From NCBI RefSeq assembly GCF_000272045.2, contig NZ_AJYZ02000019.1:1486446-1550445 (forward strand): a stretch of DNA of 64,000 nt. The letters are read 5' to 3'. How positions within the stretch are numbered: the first letter of the stretch is position 1; every line of letters starts with the position of its first letter. The notes under the pieces were generated by a model. That model made no database searches. It saw only the letters and a program-made list of their open reading frames with translations, and was not told where the DNA came from. Positions 41,313 to 53,770 of this stretch are shown one piece after another. The translations under genes were made by a program, and so were the position numbers. This DNA comes from Vibrio crassostreae 9ZC13 (GTDB lineage: Bacteria > Pseudomonadota > Gammaproteobacteria > Enterobacterales > Vibrionaceae).

Positions 41313-43490
41313 ATGAGCGATTCGCTGCAGCAGGAACTGAAAAAATTTGAACTGCCGACCCGAACGGATTTTCCGTGGGTGGGCAAAGCAATAACGACAA
41401 TGGGAGTGCTCCTCTCGTTGTTACACATTTGGTTTAACACCTTATCTACCTTGCCTGAGCTTTGGATCTCGGCGACCCACTTCGCTGGCTTTGCGATCAT
41501 TTGTGCACTCTGGTATCCCGCTCATATCTCGCTGAAAAATAGCAAGATAGCGCTGGCTGTCGACATCGGAATTGCCTTGGCGGCTCTGGCTTGTCTTATC
41601 TATATCCCCTTCGCAGAAGACGCCCTTTATGACCGAGGCGTAAAATTTATCGCCAGTGATTGGTTTTTCTCTATCTTGGCGATTGCCATCGTCATCGAGC
41701 TGATTAGACGCACTATGGGCTGGTTCATTCCAGTGCTTATCTTAGTGTGTTTAAGTTATGTAGTGCTTTGGGGACAATGGACCAGCGGTATTTTTCATTT
41801 TCCGGGTTTAAGCCTTGAGACGTTACTTTATCGAAGCTTTTATTCATCAGAAGGGATGTTTGGTTCGATCTCAAGAATCAGTTGGACCTTCGTGTTCATG
41901 TTCATCTTATTTGGCGCATTTTTAGTTCGATCTGGTGTCGGCGACTACATTATTGATGTATCTCGTGCCGCGGCGGGCAAAGTGATTGGTGGCCCTGGTT
42001 TCATTGCCGTTATTGGCTCCGGCTTGATGGGCTCAGTCTCCGGGTCGAGCGTAGCAAACACAGTATCGACGGGCGTGATCAGTATTCCCTTGATGCAAAA
42101 GGCAGGTTTCCCTTCGCGCTTCGCGGCAGGTGTTGAAGCGGCTGCATCTACTGGCGGGCAGCTGATGCCACCTGTGATGGGTGCGGGCGCGTTCATCATG
42201 GCCTCTTACACGCAAATTCCTTATGTCGATATTATTGCGGTTTCCTTCGTTCCTGCGCTTATCTACTTTTTGTCTGTGGCCTTTTTCGTGCGTATTGAAG
42301 CGAAGCGTAGTGGTGTACAAAAGGTGACCTCTGGCTGTGAGCCTCTATTGAAAGTATTGCTGTCGGGTTGGCACAACCTGATCCCATTAGCGGTGTTAGT
42401 GACTCTGTTGGTGAAGGGCTTTACGCCGACTTACGCTGCGGGCATCTCGATTCTGTCTGTCGTGGTGGCTTCATGGTTCTCTAAAAATCACAAAATGGGT
42501 CCAAAGGCGATCATCGAAGCGCTTTCTCAAGGCGCAAAAAACATGGCGACCACGGCTGTGTTGCTAGTGGGCATTGGTCTAGTTGTTAATGTCATTAGCA
42601 CTACGGGAATTGGTAACACCTTCTCTTTGATGATCAACAGCTGGGCGAATGGCGAGTTACTGGTGATGATCGCCTTAATTGCACTGGCGTCTTTGATTCT
42701 GGGCATGGGCTTACCAGTAACCGCGGCTTATATCGTGTTGGGTACTCTGTCTGCACCAGCTTTGTATAAACTGATTGCTGAAAGTCAGTTGCTCGACCTG
42801 TTGGTTTCGGGACAGTTACCGGAACAGGCGAAAGCTATCTTCATGTTGGCTGCGCCAGATAAGCTTGATTTGCTGAACGCGCCAATGGCACTTGAAACAG
42901 CCAAAGAGATGATTGCGTTAGTCCCTGCTGATTTTGTGGAAACTCTGCTTGAACAGAGCCTTGGCTTAGAAGCGATCAGCCTTGCACTGCTTTCTGCCCA
43001 CTTGATCATTTTCTGGCTATCGCAAGACAGCAACGTGACTCCGCCTGTTTGTTTAACTGCATTTGCGGCTGCAACCATTGCTAAAACACCCCCGATGAGA
43101 ACGGGATTAATGGCATGGAAGATAGCCAAAGGCTTGTATTTAGTACCATTGTTGATTGCCTACACTAACTTGGTAAGTTGGGATGTGATCTCCGTGTTAG
43201 TCACGGGTGGCTTTGCTGTTATTGGTACTTACGCGTTTATCGCGGCGATTGAAGGTTATCTAGAGAGCGAAGTTAATATTATTACTAGAGTAGTGTTGGT
43301 TGCGGTAGGTATAGCTCTAGTATGGCCTGATGTTTCAGTCGTGATCCGTTTGGTATGTGTTGCCATTTTTGTTGGCATCTTTATCTACAGCGGTCGTAAA
43401 TACGATGCTAATCAAGTGAAAATGGAATCAGAAAGTGAGGAAAAAAAGTTACCTCAAACCGGGTCTAACACTGTCGCGTCTTCCCTATAA
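41313..43490 (+). CDS. TRAP transporter permease, fused small and large membrane subunits
   Basis: 725 residues from ATG 41313, which has CAGGAG eight bases upstream; the longer frame from 41223 has none. Four N-terminal helices correspond to the DctQ-like subunit and the rest to the DctM-like subunit, with the conserved GSGLMGSVSGSSVANTVSTG, GGQLMPPVMGAGAFIM and LGMGLPVTAAYIVLG segments and NVTPPVCLTAF later. It moves the TAXI-bound solute inward with sodium. The C-terminal extension adds helices and a charged tail. It follows the TAXI gene and precedes lhgO, giving one operon. Confidence 0.9.
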   Translation: MSDSLQQELKKFELPTRTDFPWVGKAITTMGVLLSLLHIWFNTLSTLPELWISATHFAGFAIICALWYPAHISLKNSKIALAVDIGIALAALACLIYIPFAEDALYDRGVKFIASDWFFSILAIAIVIELIRRTMGWFIPVLILVCLSYVVLWGQWTSGIFHFPGLSLETLLYRSFYSSEGMFGSISRISWTFVFMFILFGAFLVRSGVGDYIIDVSRAAAGKVIGGPGFIAVIGSGLMGSVSGSSVANTVSTGVISIPLMQKAGFPSRFAAGVEAAASTGGQLMPPVMGAGAFIMASYTQIPYVDIIAVSFVPALIYFLSVAFFVRIEAKRSGVQKVTSGCEPLLKVLLSGWHNLIPLAVLVTLLVKGFTPTYAAGISILSVVVASWFSKNHKMGPKAIIEALSQGAKNMATTAVLLVGIGLVVNVISTTGIGNTFSLMINSWANGELLVMIALIALASLILGMGLPVTAAYIVLGTLSAPALYKLIAESQLLDLLVSGQLPEQAKAIFMLAAPDKLDLLNAPMALETAKEMIALVPADFVETLLEQSLGLEAISLALLSAHLIIFWLSQDSNVTPPVCLTAFAAATIAKTPPMRTGLMAWKIAKGLYLVPLLIAYTNLVSWDVISVLVTGGFAVIGTYAFIAAIEGYLESEVNIITRVVLVAVGIALVWPDVSVVIRLVCVAIFVGIFIYSGRKYDANQVKMESESEEKKLPQTGSNTVASSL

Positions 43491-43516
43491 TTAAAAGGAT
43501 TGAATGTAGGAATATT

Positions 43517-44731
43517 ATGAACTCAATATACGACTATATTATCGTTGGTGGCGGCATTGTTGGCGTGTCGACGGCTTGGCAATTACAGCAAGCTCACCCT
43601 GATAAAAGTATCCTTTTAGTCGAGAAGGAACGTGGTTTCGCGCAGCACCAAACTGGCCATAATAGCGGGGTGATTCATGCTGGTGTTTACTACGCTCCGG
43701 GCAGTTTAAAGGCGGATTTTTGTAAACGCGGCGTAGAGCGCACCATCGCCTTTTGTAGCCAACACGATATCCCCGTCGAAAACTGCGGTAAGTTGTTGGT
43801 CGCGACCAATGAGCAAGAAGTGGAGCGAATGAATGCGCTCTATCAGCGTTGCCACGATAACGATATTGATGTTGATTTGTTGGATCAAGCTCAGCTCAAA
43901 CTTGCCGAGCCAAATATCACGGGTTTGGGTGCGATTTATGTCAAAACCACCAGTATCGTCGACTACAAAAAAGTCACCGAAGTGATGGCTCAAGAGTTTG
44001 TTGAGGCGGGTGGTAAGCTTAGCCTTGGTACGGAAGTGATCATGGCCGATGAGCAAGAAGATGAAGTGCAGTTAACGTGCAAAGTAGATGGTCAGACTCT
44101 TCAACTGAACAGTCGATTCTTGATCACGTGTTCTGGCTTGATGGCCGATAGAATGACCAAGATGTTAGACATCGAAACCGACTTCCAAATCGTGCCTTAT
44201 CGCGGTGAGTATTATCAGTTAGACGCTAAGCACAACCAAGTGGTGAATCATCTTATCTATCCGATCCCTGACCCAGAACTGCCTTTCTTGGGCGTGCATT
44301 TAACACGCATGATTGATGGCTCCGTAACAGTAGGGCCAAATGCAGTTCAAGGCTGGAAGCGAGAAGGTTATGGCAAGCTTAACTTTAGCTTCAAGGACAC
44401 TTGGCAGATGCTGAGCTTTGCGGGTTTTTGGAAAGTGACTGCGAATCACTTGAAAACGGGTTTGGTCGAGTTTAAGAACTCGTGGTGGAAACCGGGATAT
44501 CTAAAGCTAGTGAACAAATACTGCCCGAGTATTACGGTTGATGATTTTAAGCCTTATCCTGCTGGGATTCGTGCTCAAGCGGTACTGAAGGATGGCACCT
44601 TGGTCCATGATTTCCTGTTTGCCGAAAGCCCAAGAAGCTTACATGTATGTAACGCGCCATCACCGGCTGCGACTTCGGCAATGCCGATTGGTGAGTACAT
44701 CTGTGGCAAGGTAATGAAAAAGACGGCTTGA
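43517..44731 (+). CDS. lhgO: L-2-hydroxyglutarate oxidase
   Basis: 404 residues of the FAD-dependent DAO family. The dinucleotide site GGGIVGVSTAWQL lies at 12-24, and LLVEKE, HQTGHNSGVIHAGVYYAPGSLKADFCKRG and the C-terminal PYPAGIRAQAVLKDGTLVHDF are characteristic of LhgO. It oxidises L-2-hydroxyglutarate to 2-oxoglutarate and passes electrons to the membrane quinone pool. It starts 26 bp after the TRAP permease gene, so it belongs to the sigma-54 operon. This points to uptake and oxidation of an external hydroxy-acid. Confidence 0.9.
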   Translation: MNSIYDYIIVGGGIVGVSTAWQLQQAHPDKSILLVEKERGFAQHQTGHNSGVIHAGVYYAPGSLKADFCKRGVERTIAFCSQHDIPVENCGKLLVATNEQEVERMNALYQRCHDNDIDVDLLDQAQLKLAEPNITGLGAIYVKTTSIVDYKKVTEVMAQEFVEAGGKLSLGTEVIMADEQEDEVQLTCKVDGQTLQLNSRFLITCSGLMADRMTKMLDIETDFQIVPYRGEYYQLDAKHNQVVNHLIYPIPDPELPFLGVHLTRMIDGSVTVGPNAVQGWKREGYGKLNFSFKDTWQMLSFAGFWKVTANHLKTGLVEFKNSWWKPGYLKLVNKYCPSITVDDFKPYPAGIRAQAVLKDGTLVHDFLFAESPRSLHVCNAPSPAATSAMPIGEYICGKVMKKTA

Positions 44732-44776
44732 TGATAACTAAAGGTTATTAAGTTGAGATGCTCTCCGAAGACAATA

Positions 44777-44828
44777 AAAAATCCGCAAGCTCCAATCTAT
44801 TTATGATCGTGGGCTTGCGGATTTTTAG
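44777..44828. terminator. Bidirectional terminator after lhgO
   Basis: AAAAATCCGCAAGC (44777-44790) and GCTTGCGGATTTTT (44813-44826) pair over 14 bp. It lies between the converging lhgO and aminopeptidase genes. Confidence 0.9.
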
Positions 44829-44874
44829 TTTTAGCCGTGTTTGCTAGGTTTAATTGTTAGTCAATTAACCAACC

Positions 44875-46431
44875 TTAAAGCCAATCAGGAACGAAGTTAG
44901 CGACGATGGTGACATCACTAAAGTTACGGTAACCGCGCACCATGATGCTGAATTCACCCGCTGGCTTGTTCAATACACACTGTTCGTTGCTGCTGTTCTG
45001 GTATGGGCGGCAGTCGTAGTTCGCTTTCGATACGGTGCCGTTGTGTTTCACATATAAGTCGGCATCGCCACTTCGAGGGCCGGTTAATGTTACCGTTAAC
45101 TGACCTGCACTTTGAGTCGTAAATGTGAAGAACTGCTCTTCACCATATCCTGCAGTAAGTCCTTTAACAGGCACGCCATTTTGCAGCTCTTTAGGGCCTG
45201 CAACGGGTGAATCAAGGCTGGTTTCGACAAGGTAAGCAATGGCTAGTTTGGCGAACTTGGTCGCGTGTGTCGCCGTAGGATCGGAGTTCTCAAGCGTGTC
45301 GTGCTCAGTGTGCATACTTGGGTTGTAATCATTGAACATGCTTTCGAATGGCATGGCAGCTGGGTAGCCAACATTGTGCCAAGAGGCGTGGTCAGAACAG
45401 GCATAGCCACAATCATCGAAACCGTAACTGATGTCGCTCGCGTAAGTGTCGATCAGCTCGCTTAAATAGGCGGTGAGGTTGCTGTCGGTGTAGTCTGTGA
45501 TGAAGGTGATATCGTGCGCTGAACCGTTGTAGTTGGTCATGTCTAATTGCAATACCGATACAACGTTGGCTTGCTCATCTCTTAAAGCGTTGGCGACATC
45601 TTGTGAGCCACGTAGCCCTACTTCTTCAGCAGCATAACCATAGAACTTAATGGTTTTGTCTGGTTGAATGCCACTGGCGATCATCAGGCGAAGCGACTCT
45701 GTTACCGTTGCAATGCCAGACGCATCATCATCGGCTCCCGGTGAGATGGTGCCTTCGCTTGTCCAAGATCCAACGGTCGAATCAAGGTGTCCACCAACCA
45801 CGACGATCTCTTCAGGATATTTAGCGCCAAGCAGTGTCACTTCAACGGATTTCTGTGGGTATTCGGCATGCGTGATCTGGCGTGCAGACGCATACGGCAC
45901 ATCTTTAATTTCCGTCTCCCAACGTTCTAAAAGCCAATCTGAAGCAGCGACACCAGTAGAAGTAGTATAAAAACGGTTGGTGAAGTTGGTTAGATTTTCG
46001 ATGGTCGTGACCATGTTGTTCGGCTCGACCTGAGCGAGTAGGTCGTTCACCGTATCTTGATGGCTGATAACTGGCTTTTCGAAGTTGCTCATGGTCAGTG
46101 GCATAGCTGCCGCTTTGAGTGCGCTTGCTTTGTCTTCGTGCACCATGTAGCCACCACAACGGTGGGTTTCTTCGTGCATGTGGCTAGATAGTTTCGCCAG
46201 CTCTTTCTGGTTGATTTTCGCGACGATGGAATGCTTGTTTCCGGTCACGCTTGGATAAACCGTTGCGCCATGCTGAGTCATTATATGCTGTGCGTCAGCA
46301 TCGGTGGTGATCCAAACTTCTTCGTTCGCTGGTGGTGTGATACCTAGGGATGCGTAAGCCGAAGTACTGTTGATTAAGGCTAAAGAGCCTCCGAGCACAG
46401 CCAAAGCTAGCATGCTTTTTTGAATAGCCAT
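44875..46431 (-). CDS. Secreted M28-family aminopeptidase with PPC domain
   Basis: 518 residues. A signal peptide (1-27, NSTSAYA) and a propeptide precede the M28 zinc-peptidase domain (about 130-410). Metal ligands are visible in GGHLDST, GADDDASG, YAAEEVGLRGS, LQLDMTNYNG and MHTEHDTLE. A C-terminal pre-peptidase domain (about 430-518) is normally cleaved after secretion. It resembles the leucine aminopeptidase of V. proteolyticus. AAGGACG precedes ATG 46431. The next gene upstream encodes an M4 protease with a similar C-terminal domain, a pair suited to extracellular protein breakdown. Confidence 0.9.
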   Translation of the reverse strand: MAIQKSMLALAVLGGSLALINSTSAYASLGITPPANEEVWITTDADAQHIMTQHGATVYPSVTGNKHSIVAKINQKELAKLSSHMHEETHRCGGYMVHEDKASALKAAAMPLTMSNFEKPVISHQDTVNDLLAQVEPNNMVTTIENLTNFTNRFYTTSTGVAASDWLLERWETEIKDVPYASARQITHAEYPQKSVEVTLLGAKYPEEIVVVGGHLDSTVGSWTSEGTISPGADDDASGIATVTESLRLMIASGIQPDKTIKFYGYAAEEVGLRGSQDVANALRDEQANVVSVLQLDMTNYNGSAHDITFITDYTDSNLTAYLSELIDTYASDISYGFDDCGYACSDHASWHNVGYPAAMPFESMFNDYNPSMHTEHDTLENSDPTATHATKFAKLAIAYLVETSLDSPVAGPKELQNGVPVKGLTAGYGEEQFFTFTTQSAGQLTVTLTGPRSGDADLYVKHNGTVSKANYDCRPYQNSSNEQCVLNKPAGEFSIMVRGYRNFSDVTIVANFVPDWL

Positions 46432-46534
46432 TTATCGTCCTTTTTATGGTGAGTATTGTTATGTTGATGGGGGTGATTTTTGTGTAATACGTGGATGTTT
46501 TTGTGTAGATGTTTCATTTTCTGAACAGTTAACC

Positions 46535-46560
46535 GCGAAAAGGGCCCCTTTCGGAGCCCT
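46535..46560 (-). terminator. Terminator of the M4 protease gene
   Basis: On the minus strand, GGGCTCC-GAAA-GGGGCCC forms a 7-bp stem with one U-G pair and a GAAA tetraloop, followed by TTTT. It lies 15 bp after the stop at 46575. Confidence 0.85.
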
Positions 46561-46574
46561 GAATTTACTATCGA

Positions 46575-49400
<2,826 letters not shown>

Positions 49401-49432
49401 AAAAAAGCCAGCGACGGGTCACTGGCTTAGAT
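49401..49432 (-). terminator. Terminator of the small lipoprotein gene
   Basis: On the minus strand, AAGCCAG and CTGGCTT pair, and a UGAC/GUCG extension lengthens the stem to about 9-10 bp with a CCCG loop, followed by TTTTTT. It lies 85 bp after the stop at 49517. Confidence 0.85.
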
Positions 49433-49516
49433 TAACTTAGTTTGTGCAGGCTACTGAATATAGGTAGGCAACTGCGACACTTAATTATGGTACGTGGCTA
49501 ACGTCACTATAGCGAA

Positions 49517-49792
49517 TTACTGCTTTTTACCGCCAACTTGTACGTAGTCGATACCGATAATACGGTTGATGATACCCAGAACAGAGCTCGTATCAGAGTT
49601 TGTTGAGCGAATCGTATCAACCGTTGCACCTTCAGGTACTAATTCCATTGCGCGGTCTTGAGTGTTACCTGGCACTTGGAAACCGACAATGTTGAAGCTC
49701 TCTGCGTGCGCTGTGTACACTTCTTCGTTGTGGCTGATACCAGAACAACCCGCTAGAGAAACAATGCCTAAAACAACTAATAACTTTTTCAT
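49517..49792 (-). CDS. Small lipoprotein
   Basis: 91 residues. A lipoprotein signal with lipobox LAGC ends at Cys16, so the mature protein of about 76 residues is lipid-anchored. The mature part has no recognised domain; it contains SFNIVGFQVPGNTQDRAMELVPEGATVDTIRS, which recalls TRL-like (tRNA-linked) lipoprotein repeats, though the match is weak. AAGGTATTTTT precedes ATG 49792. Copy B of the shared 74-bp element lies 98-171 bp upstream, inside the kinase 3' end, which suggests co-control with the beta-barrel gene. Confidence 0.75.
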   Translation of the reverse strand: MKKLLVVLGIVSLAGCSGISHNEEVYTAHAESFNIVGFQVPGNTQDRAMELVPEGATVDTIRSTNSDTSSVLGIINRIIGIDYVQVGGKKQ

Positions 49793-49889
49793 AAAAATAC
49801 CTTAAGAATGATTGGAACCTAGATGGCAAGGCACAAAGGCAGTGGCATGATTATCTAGATTTAATAAGTTCATGGGAGACAGCATCTCC

Positions 49890-49963
49890 CGACCGATGTT
49901 GAACATTATTCCAGAGGTGTTTTGTCGTTACTGTATGGGTTTGTCAGCTGAATCATTACATAG
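49890..49963 (-). promoter_or_regulatory. Shared promoter-like element, copy B
   Basis: It aligns gap-free to 24943-25016. Its conserved core (49928-49963) overlaps the last 12 codons of the kinase gene, so the stop TAA lies inside it. The possible -10 GGAATAAT follows 15 bases later on the minus strand. It faces the small lipoprotein gene. Confidence 0.65.
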
Positions 49964-51247
49964 CTGAATGGTTATGGTGAATACTGCACCCTTTAAGGCT
50001 TGGCTCTGACCCACTTCCACAGTTGCGTTATGTTGAGCACAGATCTTCTCGACGATAGATAACCCTAACCCATGGCCGCTCTTAGCTTTATTACGTGCTT
50101 TGTCGCCAACATAAAAGGGATCGAACAGGCGAGCTTGATGTTCTTGAGCCACACCATCACCGTCATCGTGTACCGCAATCTGTAGCTGATCTTGATGCAC
50201 GGTCGCTGCAATCGACACTTGTGAGCGTGCGAATTTCATTGCGTTACGCACTAGGTTATCTAGTGCTCGGTTAAATAGCGTTTCATCCGCCATTATTGAG
50301 CTAGGTTGCTCTGGTAGCGATAGGTCGATGTTGAGCTGAGTGTCTTTGTTCCAACGCGCCATTGCGTGGTCGAGAAAGTCTCGAATCTCTAATGGCTTTT
50401 TTAAGTTTTCTAGGTCAGTGCTATCGAGTTTGGCGTAATACAATAGTTCATCGACCATCTTTTCCATCTCTTCCGTGTCTTCGACAATACTCTCAATCGT
50501 GCTTTCTTGCTCTGCGTTTAGCTGGGTGTCTTTCAACATTTCAGCTTGCCACTGAATACGGAATATTGGCGTGCGCAGTTCATGAGCGACAGCATTAGTG
50601 AGTGAGCGATTACTTTCTACCAAGCGATGAATTCGGTCGGCCATTAGGTTGAAGGATTTGTTCAGTGAACCAATCGCAATACCACTTGAAGTCTCGGCTC
50701 GTGTCGAGAGATCGCCCTCCGCAAAACGCAGAGTGGCAGCCTCAAGCTTTTTAACTCGGCGGAAGATAATAAATAGATGACATAACCCATATAAGATAAA
50801 GCTCGCTAAAAAGAACAACCAAATGAGGTCATCCTCCAACTCTATTTTTTGCCTAACGAACGCTTCACTGTTGGGGAGGTAGTGATAGGTATTGTCACTG
50901 CTTGCTAAGCGAAACCATAGGTCCCGTTCATCATCGTGAAAAACAAAGGTATTCGGATTCGTGCTGAAGAACTCTGAAACGGGGCTGGGTATTTCATCGT
51001 CTGGGCTGAACGTAACCAGTTTATTTCGTGTGGTTTCTACAAATTGGTTTATCGCTTGATGAGCAGCTTCAAGACCCTGATTTTTAGCGATATTTTCGAT
51101 CAATTGCTGGTGGGCAGTCGCTTCGTAATCTTCCAGTACATATTCGTAGTCGGTATTGAGCTGATAGACGCTAATCTCGTAGGCGACAAGGCCGGCCATG
51201 AAGCAAACTAACAGCCCTAATAGGGACTCCAAAAAGATACGTCGCAT
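49928..51247 (-). CDS. RstB-like sensor histidine kinase
   Basis: 439 residues. Two membrane helices (about 5-25 and 142-162) flank a periplasmic sensor of about 115 residues. A HAMP domain (about 163-212), phosphoacceptor His222 in NAVAHELRTPIFRIQW, and an ATPase domain (about 320-430, NLVRNAMKFA and SGHGLGLSIVEKI) follow. It is co-oriented with the OmpR-type regulator gene 35 bp upstream, so the two form a two-component pair. Similarity to RstB is general; the stimulus is not known. Its 3' end contains the shared promoter-like element. Confidence 0.87.
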   Translation of the reverse strand: MRRIFLESLLGLLVCFMAGLVAYEISVYQLNTDYEYVLEDYEATAHQQLIENIAKNQGLEAAHQAINQFVETTRNKLVTFSPDDEIPSPVSEFFSTNPNTFVFHDDERDLWFRLASSDNTYHYLPNSEAFVRQKIELEDDLIWLFFLASFILYGLCHLFIIFRRVKKLEAATLRFAEGDLSTRAETSSGIAIGSLNKSFNLMADRIHRLVESNRSLTNAVAHELRTPIFRIQWQAEMLKDTQLNAEQESTIESIVEDTEEMEKMVDELLYYAKLDSTDLENLKKPLEIRDFLDHAMARWNKDTQLNIDLSLPEQPSSIMADETLFNRALDNLVRNAMKFARSQVSIAATVHQDQLQIAVHDDGDGVAQEHQARLFDPFYVGDKARNKAKSGHGLGLSIVEKICAQHNATVEVGQSQALKGAVFTITIQLCNDSADKPIQ

Positions 51248-51282
51248 AATCGCTCTCTCTATTACGCTCGTATTGAGCGAGG

Positions 51283-51987
51283 TTAACGCCAGGCGGTCGA
51301 AACAAATAAGTAGCCTTTACCGCGAATGGTCTGAATTTTCTCTGCTGGTGTGTGGTCGTCGCCCAAAATCTTCCTTAGACGTACAACCTTGTTGTCAATC
51401 GTCCGGTCTATTCCGTCGTACTCAATCCCGCGCAATGTTTGCGTCAAGTAGTCACGAGATAACGGCGTGTCTGGGTTGCTTGCCAATAACCAAAGTAGGT
51501 CAAACTCGCTGTCAGTGAGTGATAAAACCGCACCATAAAGTTCACACTTCTTATAAGTGTTTTTCAGAACGAGTTGATCGAACTGAAGGGTGTCTGAGTC
51601 ATCGACTGAAGCGGTATTGGTGTCTTGGCGGCGTAATAGCGAACGAACTCTGGCCAGCAGAACTCTTGGTTTGATTGGCTTGGTGACATAGTCATCAGCC
51701 CCTGTCTCTAAACCAGCGACGTGGTCAAAGTCGTCATCGCTAGCAGTGAGCATCAAGATTTTACCTTTATAGTGCGTACGCGTCTGTCGGCAGATTGTAA
51801 GTCCATCAGTTACAGGAAGCATCAAATCCAGCAGTACGATGTCAGGTTGCTCCGTGAGGATGGTGTGTGCGGCATCACTGCCATCGTCCAACACCGTGAC
51901 ATCAAAATCTTGCGCGACGAAGTAGTCCTGCAACATTTTCTGAAGTTTCAAATCGTCTTCCACGATGATCATTTTAGGTTTTGTCAT
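51283..51987 (-). CDS. OmpR-family response regulator (RstA-like)
   Basis: 234 residues. The receiver domain (1-120) has acidic pocket EDD (10-12), Asp54 in LLDLMLP and Lys104 in YVTKPIKP. A winged-helix DNA-binding domain follows (about 135-232, LTDSEFDLLWLLASNPDTPLSRDYL and IDNKVVRLRKILGD). It is the partner of the kinase encoded 35 bp downstream. The shared elements upstream of the lipoprotein and beta-barrel genes are candidate targets. Confidence 0.88.
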   Translation of the reverse strand: MTKPKMIIVEDDLKLQKMLQDYFVAQDFDVTVLDDGSDAAHTILTEQPDIVLLDLMLPVTDGLTICRQTRTHYKGKILMLTASDDDFDHVAGLETGADDYVTKPIKPRVLLARVRSLLRRQDTNTASVDDSDTLQFDQLVLKNTYKKCELYGAVLSLTDSEFDLLWLLASNPDTPLSRDYLTQTLRGIEYDGIDRTIDNKVVRLRKILGDDHTPAEKIQTIRGKGYLFVSTAWR

Positions 51988-52275
51988 TCCATTATCAGCC
52001 TTGTCGTGCGTTTAACTTATTGAGATTAGGTGAGCGAGTCTTCGTCGTGATGAACCATTACGATTATACGCTATTGCATATAAGTTCAGATGCTTCGCCA
52101 AATACCTAAAGCGAATGATTAAACACTTTATAAGTTAGTTCAATGATGAATTGGCATTTATAGGAAAATAAAAAACATCGTTCAAATAGGCTCGACATTC
52201 TCATACATTTCCACGACAGATAAATTCATCGCTAAACAATAGAATTTTCTCATCAAACATTTTGGGAATAACGGT

Positions 52276-53373
52276 ATGAACGACTATAGAAATGCATTAC
52301 TGGCGTTACCTTTGATTCTGTTAGCGGGCTGTAATTCAAGCTCTAACTCAGGTAAAGCTGCCACCAAAGTGCAAGCAAAACCTCAAGCGGATTACGTATT
52401 TTCATCAGCGAAACTGGGTGAGTTGTATAAAGAGCGACAAGAGGTCCAAGAATCCATAAAACTTGATTACAACGGTGTGCAGTATGAAATCGTTCTGTTT
52501 GCGGAAGATATTAGTGATAAGCAAAAAGTGGTTAGGCTTGCGGATAGTTTAGGTCAAAGTGTGGATCTGTACCTCCCTGATGCAGGATTTGATAGCTGCG
52601 GTATCTACACAGAGAGCAAGGGTTTGGACGTGTTTGATTGTGGTGCGGCTCAACGCTCAATCGGCAATGACACCACGTTAATTAACACGACGACGAATAC
52701 TCATAAGCCCGTCGAGCTTGAGTATCACAATGAACTGGTTCAATACGTGACTAGCCTTGGGTCTACCATTCTGAGTAACACTAAAAGTGGGAACAAGGTA
52801 ACGATAACCACCTCGTTTGCTTTCAACGCTTTTTACCGTGATGTGCTCAACGAGACTGGCGCTGTTGATCGCATTACTTCCACTCTAGGCGCATCAACCT
52901 ATTCTCAGCTTTTTGATATCGTGAAATTGTATCAAGGCAGTGAGATGACGTTGAAGTTTACCAACCATATTGGTGGCAGCGCTGACGATGATATCAATAT
53001 GTACACCGGGCGCATGATCCACAGTAACAACATGACGACGATCGTAACGCCTACGGGGTCGGTGTTCTCTGGCGGCACGGATCTTTTCGCTGCGGGTAAC
53101 CCACGAGTTTTGCAACGAGCAGATACCACTAAAGCCATTGAGCTTAATAAGCAGGTTGGTGTGCACAGTTGGGCTGAGGATGATAAAACAGCCAAAGACT
53201 TCCCATACACGAACGAAAGCCATCGCAAGCAAGCGACCTACTTTAAAAAGGTAATGGGAGACAAAGGAATCGACTTCTATATCTTCACGTTGGATTCTGC
53301 TCCGGCTTCTGGCGAACACTGGGTGACTAAGGCTGAGTCAGATAAATACGACTTCATCACTCGCATTGAGTAG
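52276..53373 (+). CDS. Lipoprotein of unknown function with possible ClpP/crotonase-like fold
   Basis: 365 residues. A lipobox LLAGC (Cys19) follows a short hydrophobic leader; a Ser/Lys-rich linker leads to a domain (about 60-365). The stretch around 232-300 (NHIGGSADDDINMYTGRMIH, then TPTGSVFSGGTDLFAAGNPR and VGVHSWAED) resembles the pattern of COG3904-type periplasmic proteins of the ClpP/crotonase superfamily: a glycine-rich loop, a small-residue strand with a possible Ser nucleophile, and a conserved His-Ser. The likeness is by eye only. Two cysteines (near 108 and 122) may pair. It is a single-gene unit divergent from the response regulator, with its own terminator. Confidence 0.7.
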   Translation: MNDYRNALLALPLILLAGCNSSSNSGKAATKVQAKPQADYVFSSAKLGELYKERQEVQESIKLDYNGVQYEIVLFAEDISDKQKVVRLADSLGQSVDLYLPDAGFDSCGIYTESKGLDVFDCGAAQRSIGNDTTLINTTTNTHKPVELEYHNELVQYVTSLGSTILSNTKSGNKVTITTSFAFNAFYRDVLNETGAVDRITSTLGASTYSQLFDIVKLYQGSEMTLKFTNHIGGSADDDINMYTGRMIHSNNMTTIVTPTGSVFSGGTDLFAAGNPRVLQRADTTKAIELNKQVGVHSWAEDDKTAKDFPYTNESHRKQATYFKKVMGDKGIDFYIFTLDSAPASGEHWVTKAESDKYDFITRIE

Positions 53374-53406
53374 TTTAGGCTTGCAATAACATTAGAAACG
53401 ACTGAG

Positions 53407-53446
53407 AAGGTTGGTGATGACGCTGTTGTCGCCAACCTTTTTTGTT
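53407..53446 (+). terminator. Terminator of the lipoprotein gene
   Basis: AAGGTTGG (53407-53414) and CCAACCTT (53432-53439) pair, with additional inner pairing, followed by TTTTTT. Confidence 0.88.
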
Positions 53447-53770
53447 CATTTTTTGATTCGTTACCTGTGTTGATTGTGGATTTCCTTGTCTTAAATTTCA
53501 GTATGAAAATTCCTTGATACTTCCTTTCCACTCCCTCCCCAAAAAGTTTCTACAAGGACTCTCACTGATTGATTCTTGAACTTTCTAAGCAAAAACATTT
53601 GACCAATAACTATCACACCTCAAATCTTTAATTGTTTTCGTTAGTGCTCTGAATGATATTTAAGCTGTTGTTCCATAGTGATTTTTGTTGTTTTGAATGC
53701 TGTATTGTTACGAGTTTGTCTTAAATAATCATTTGAACCCTAACTAAATTTCTGTCATTTTATATTTAAC

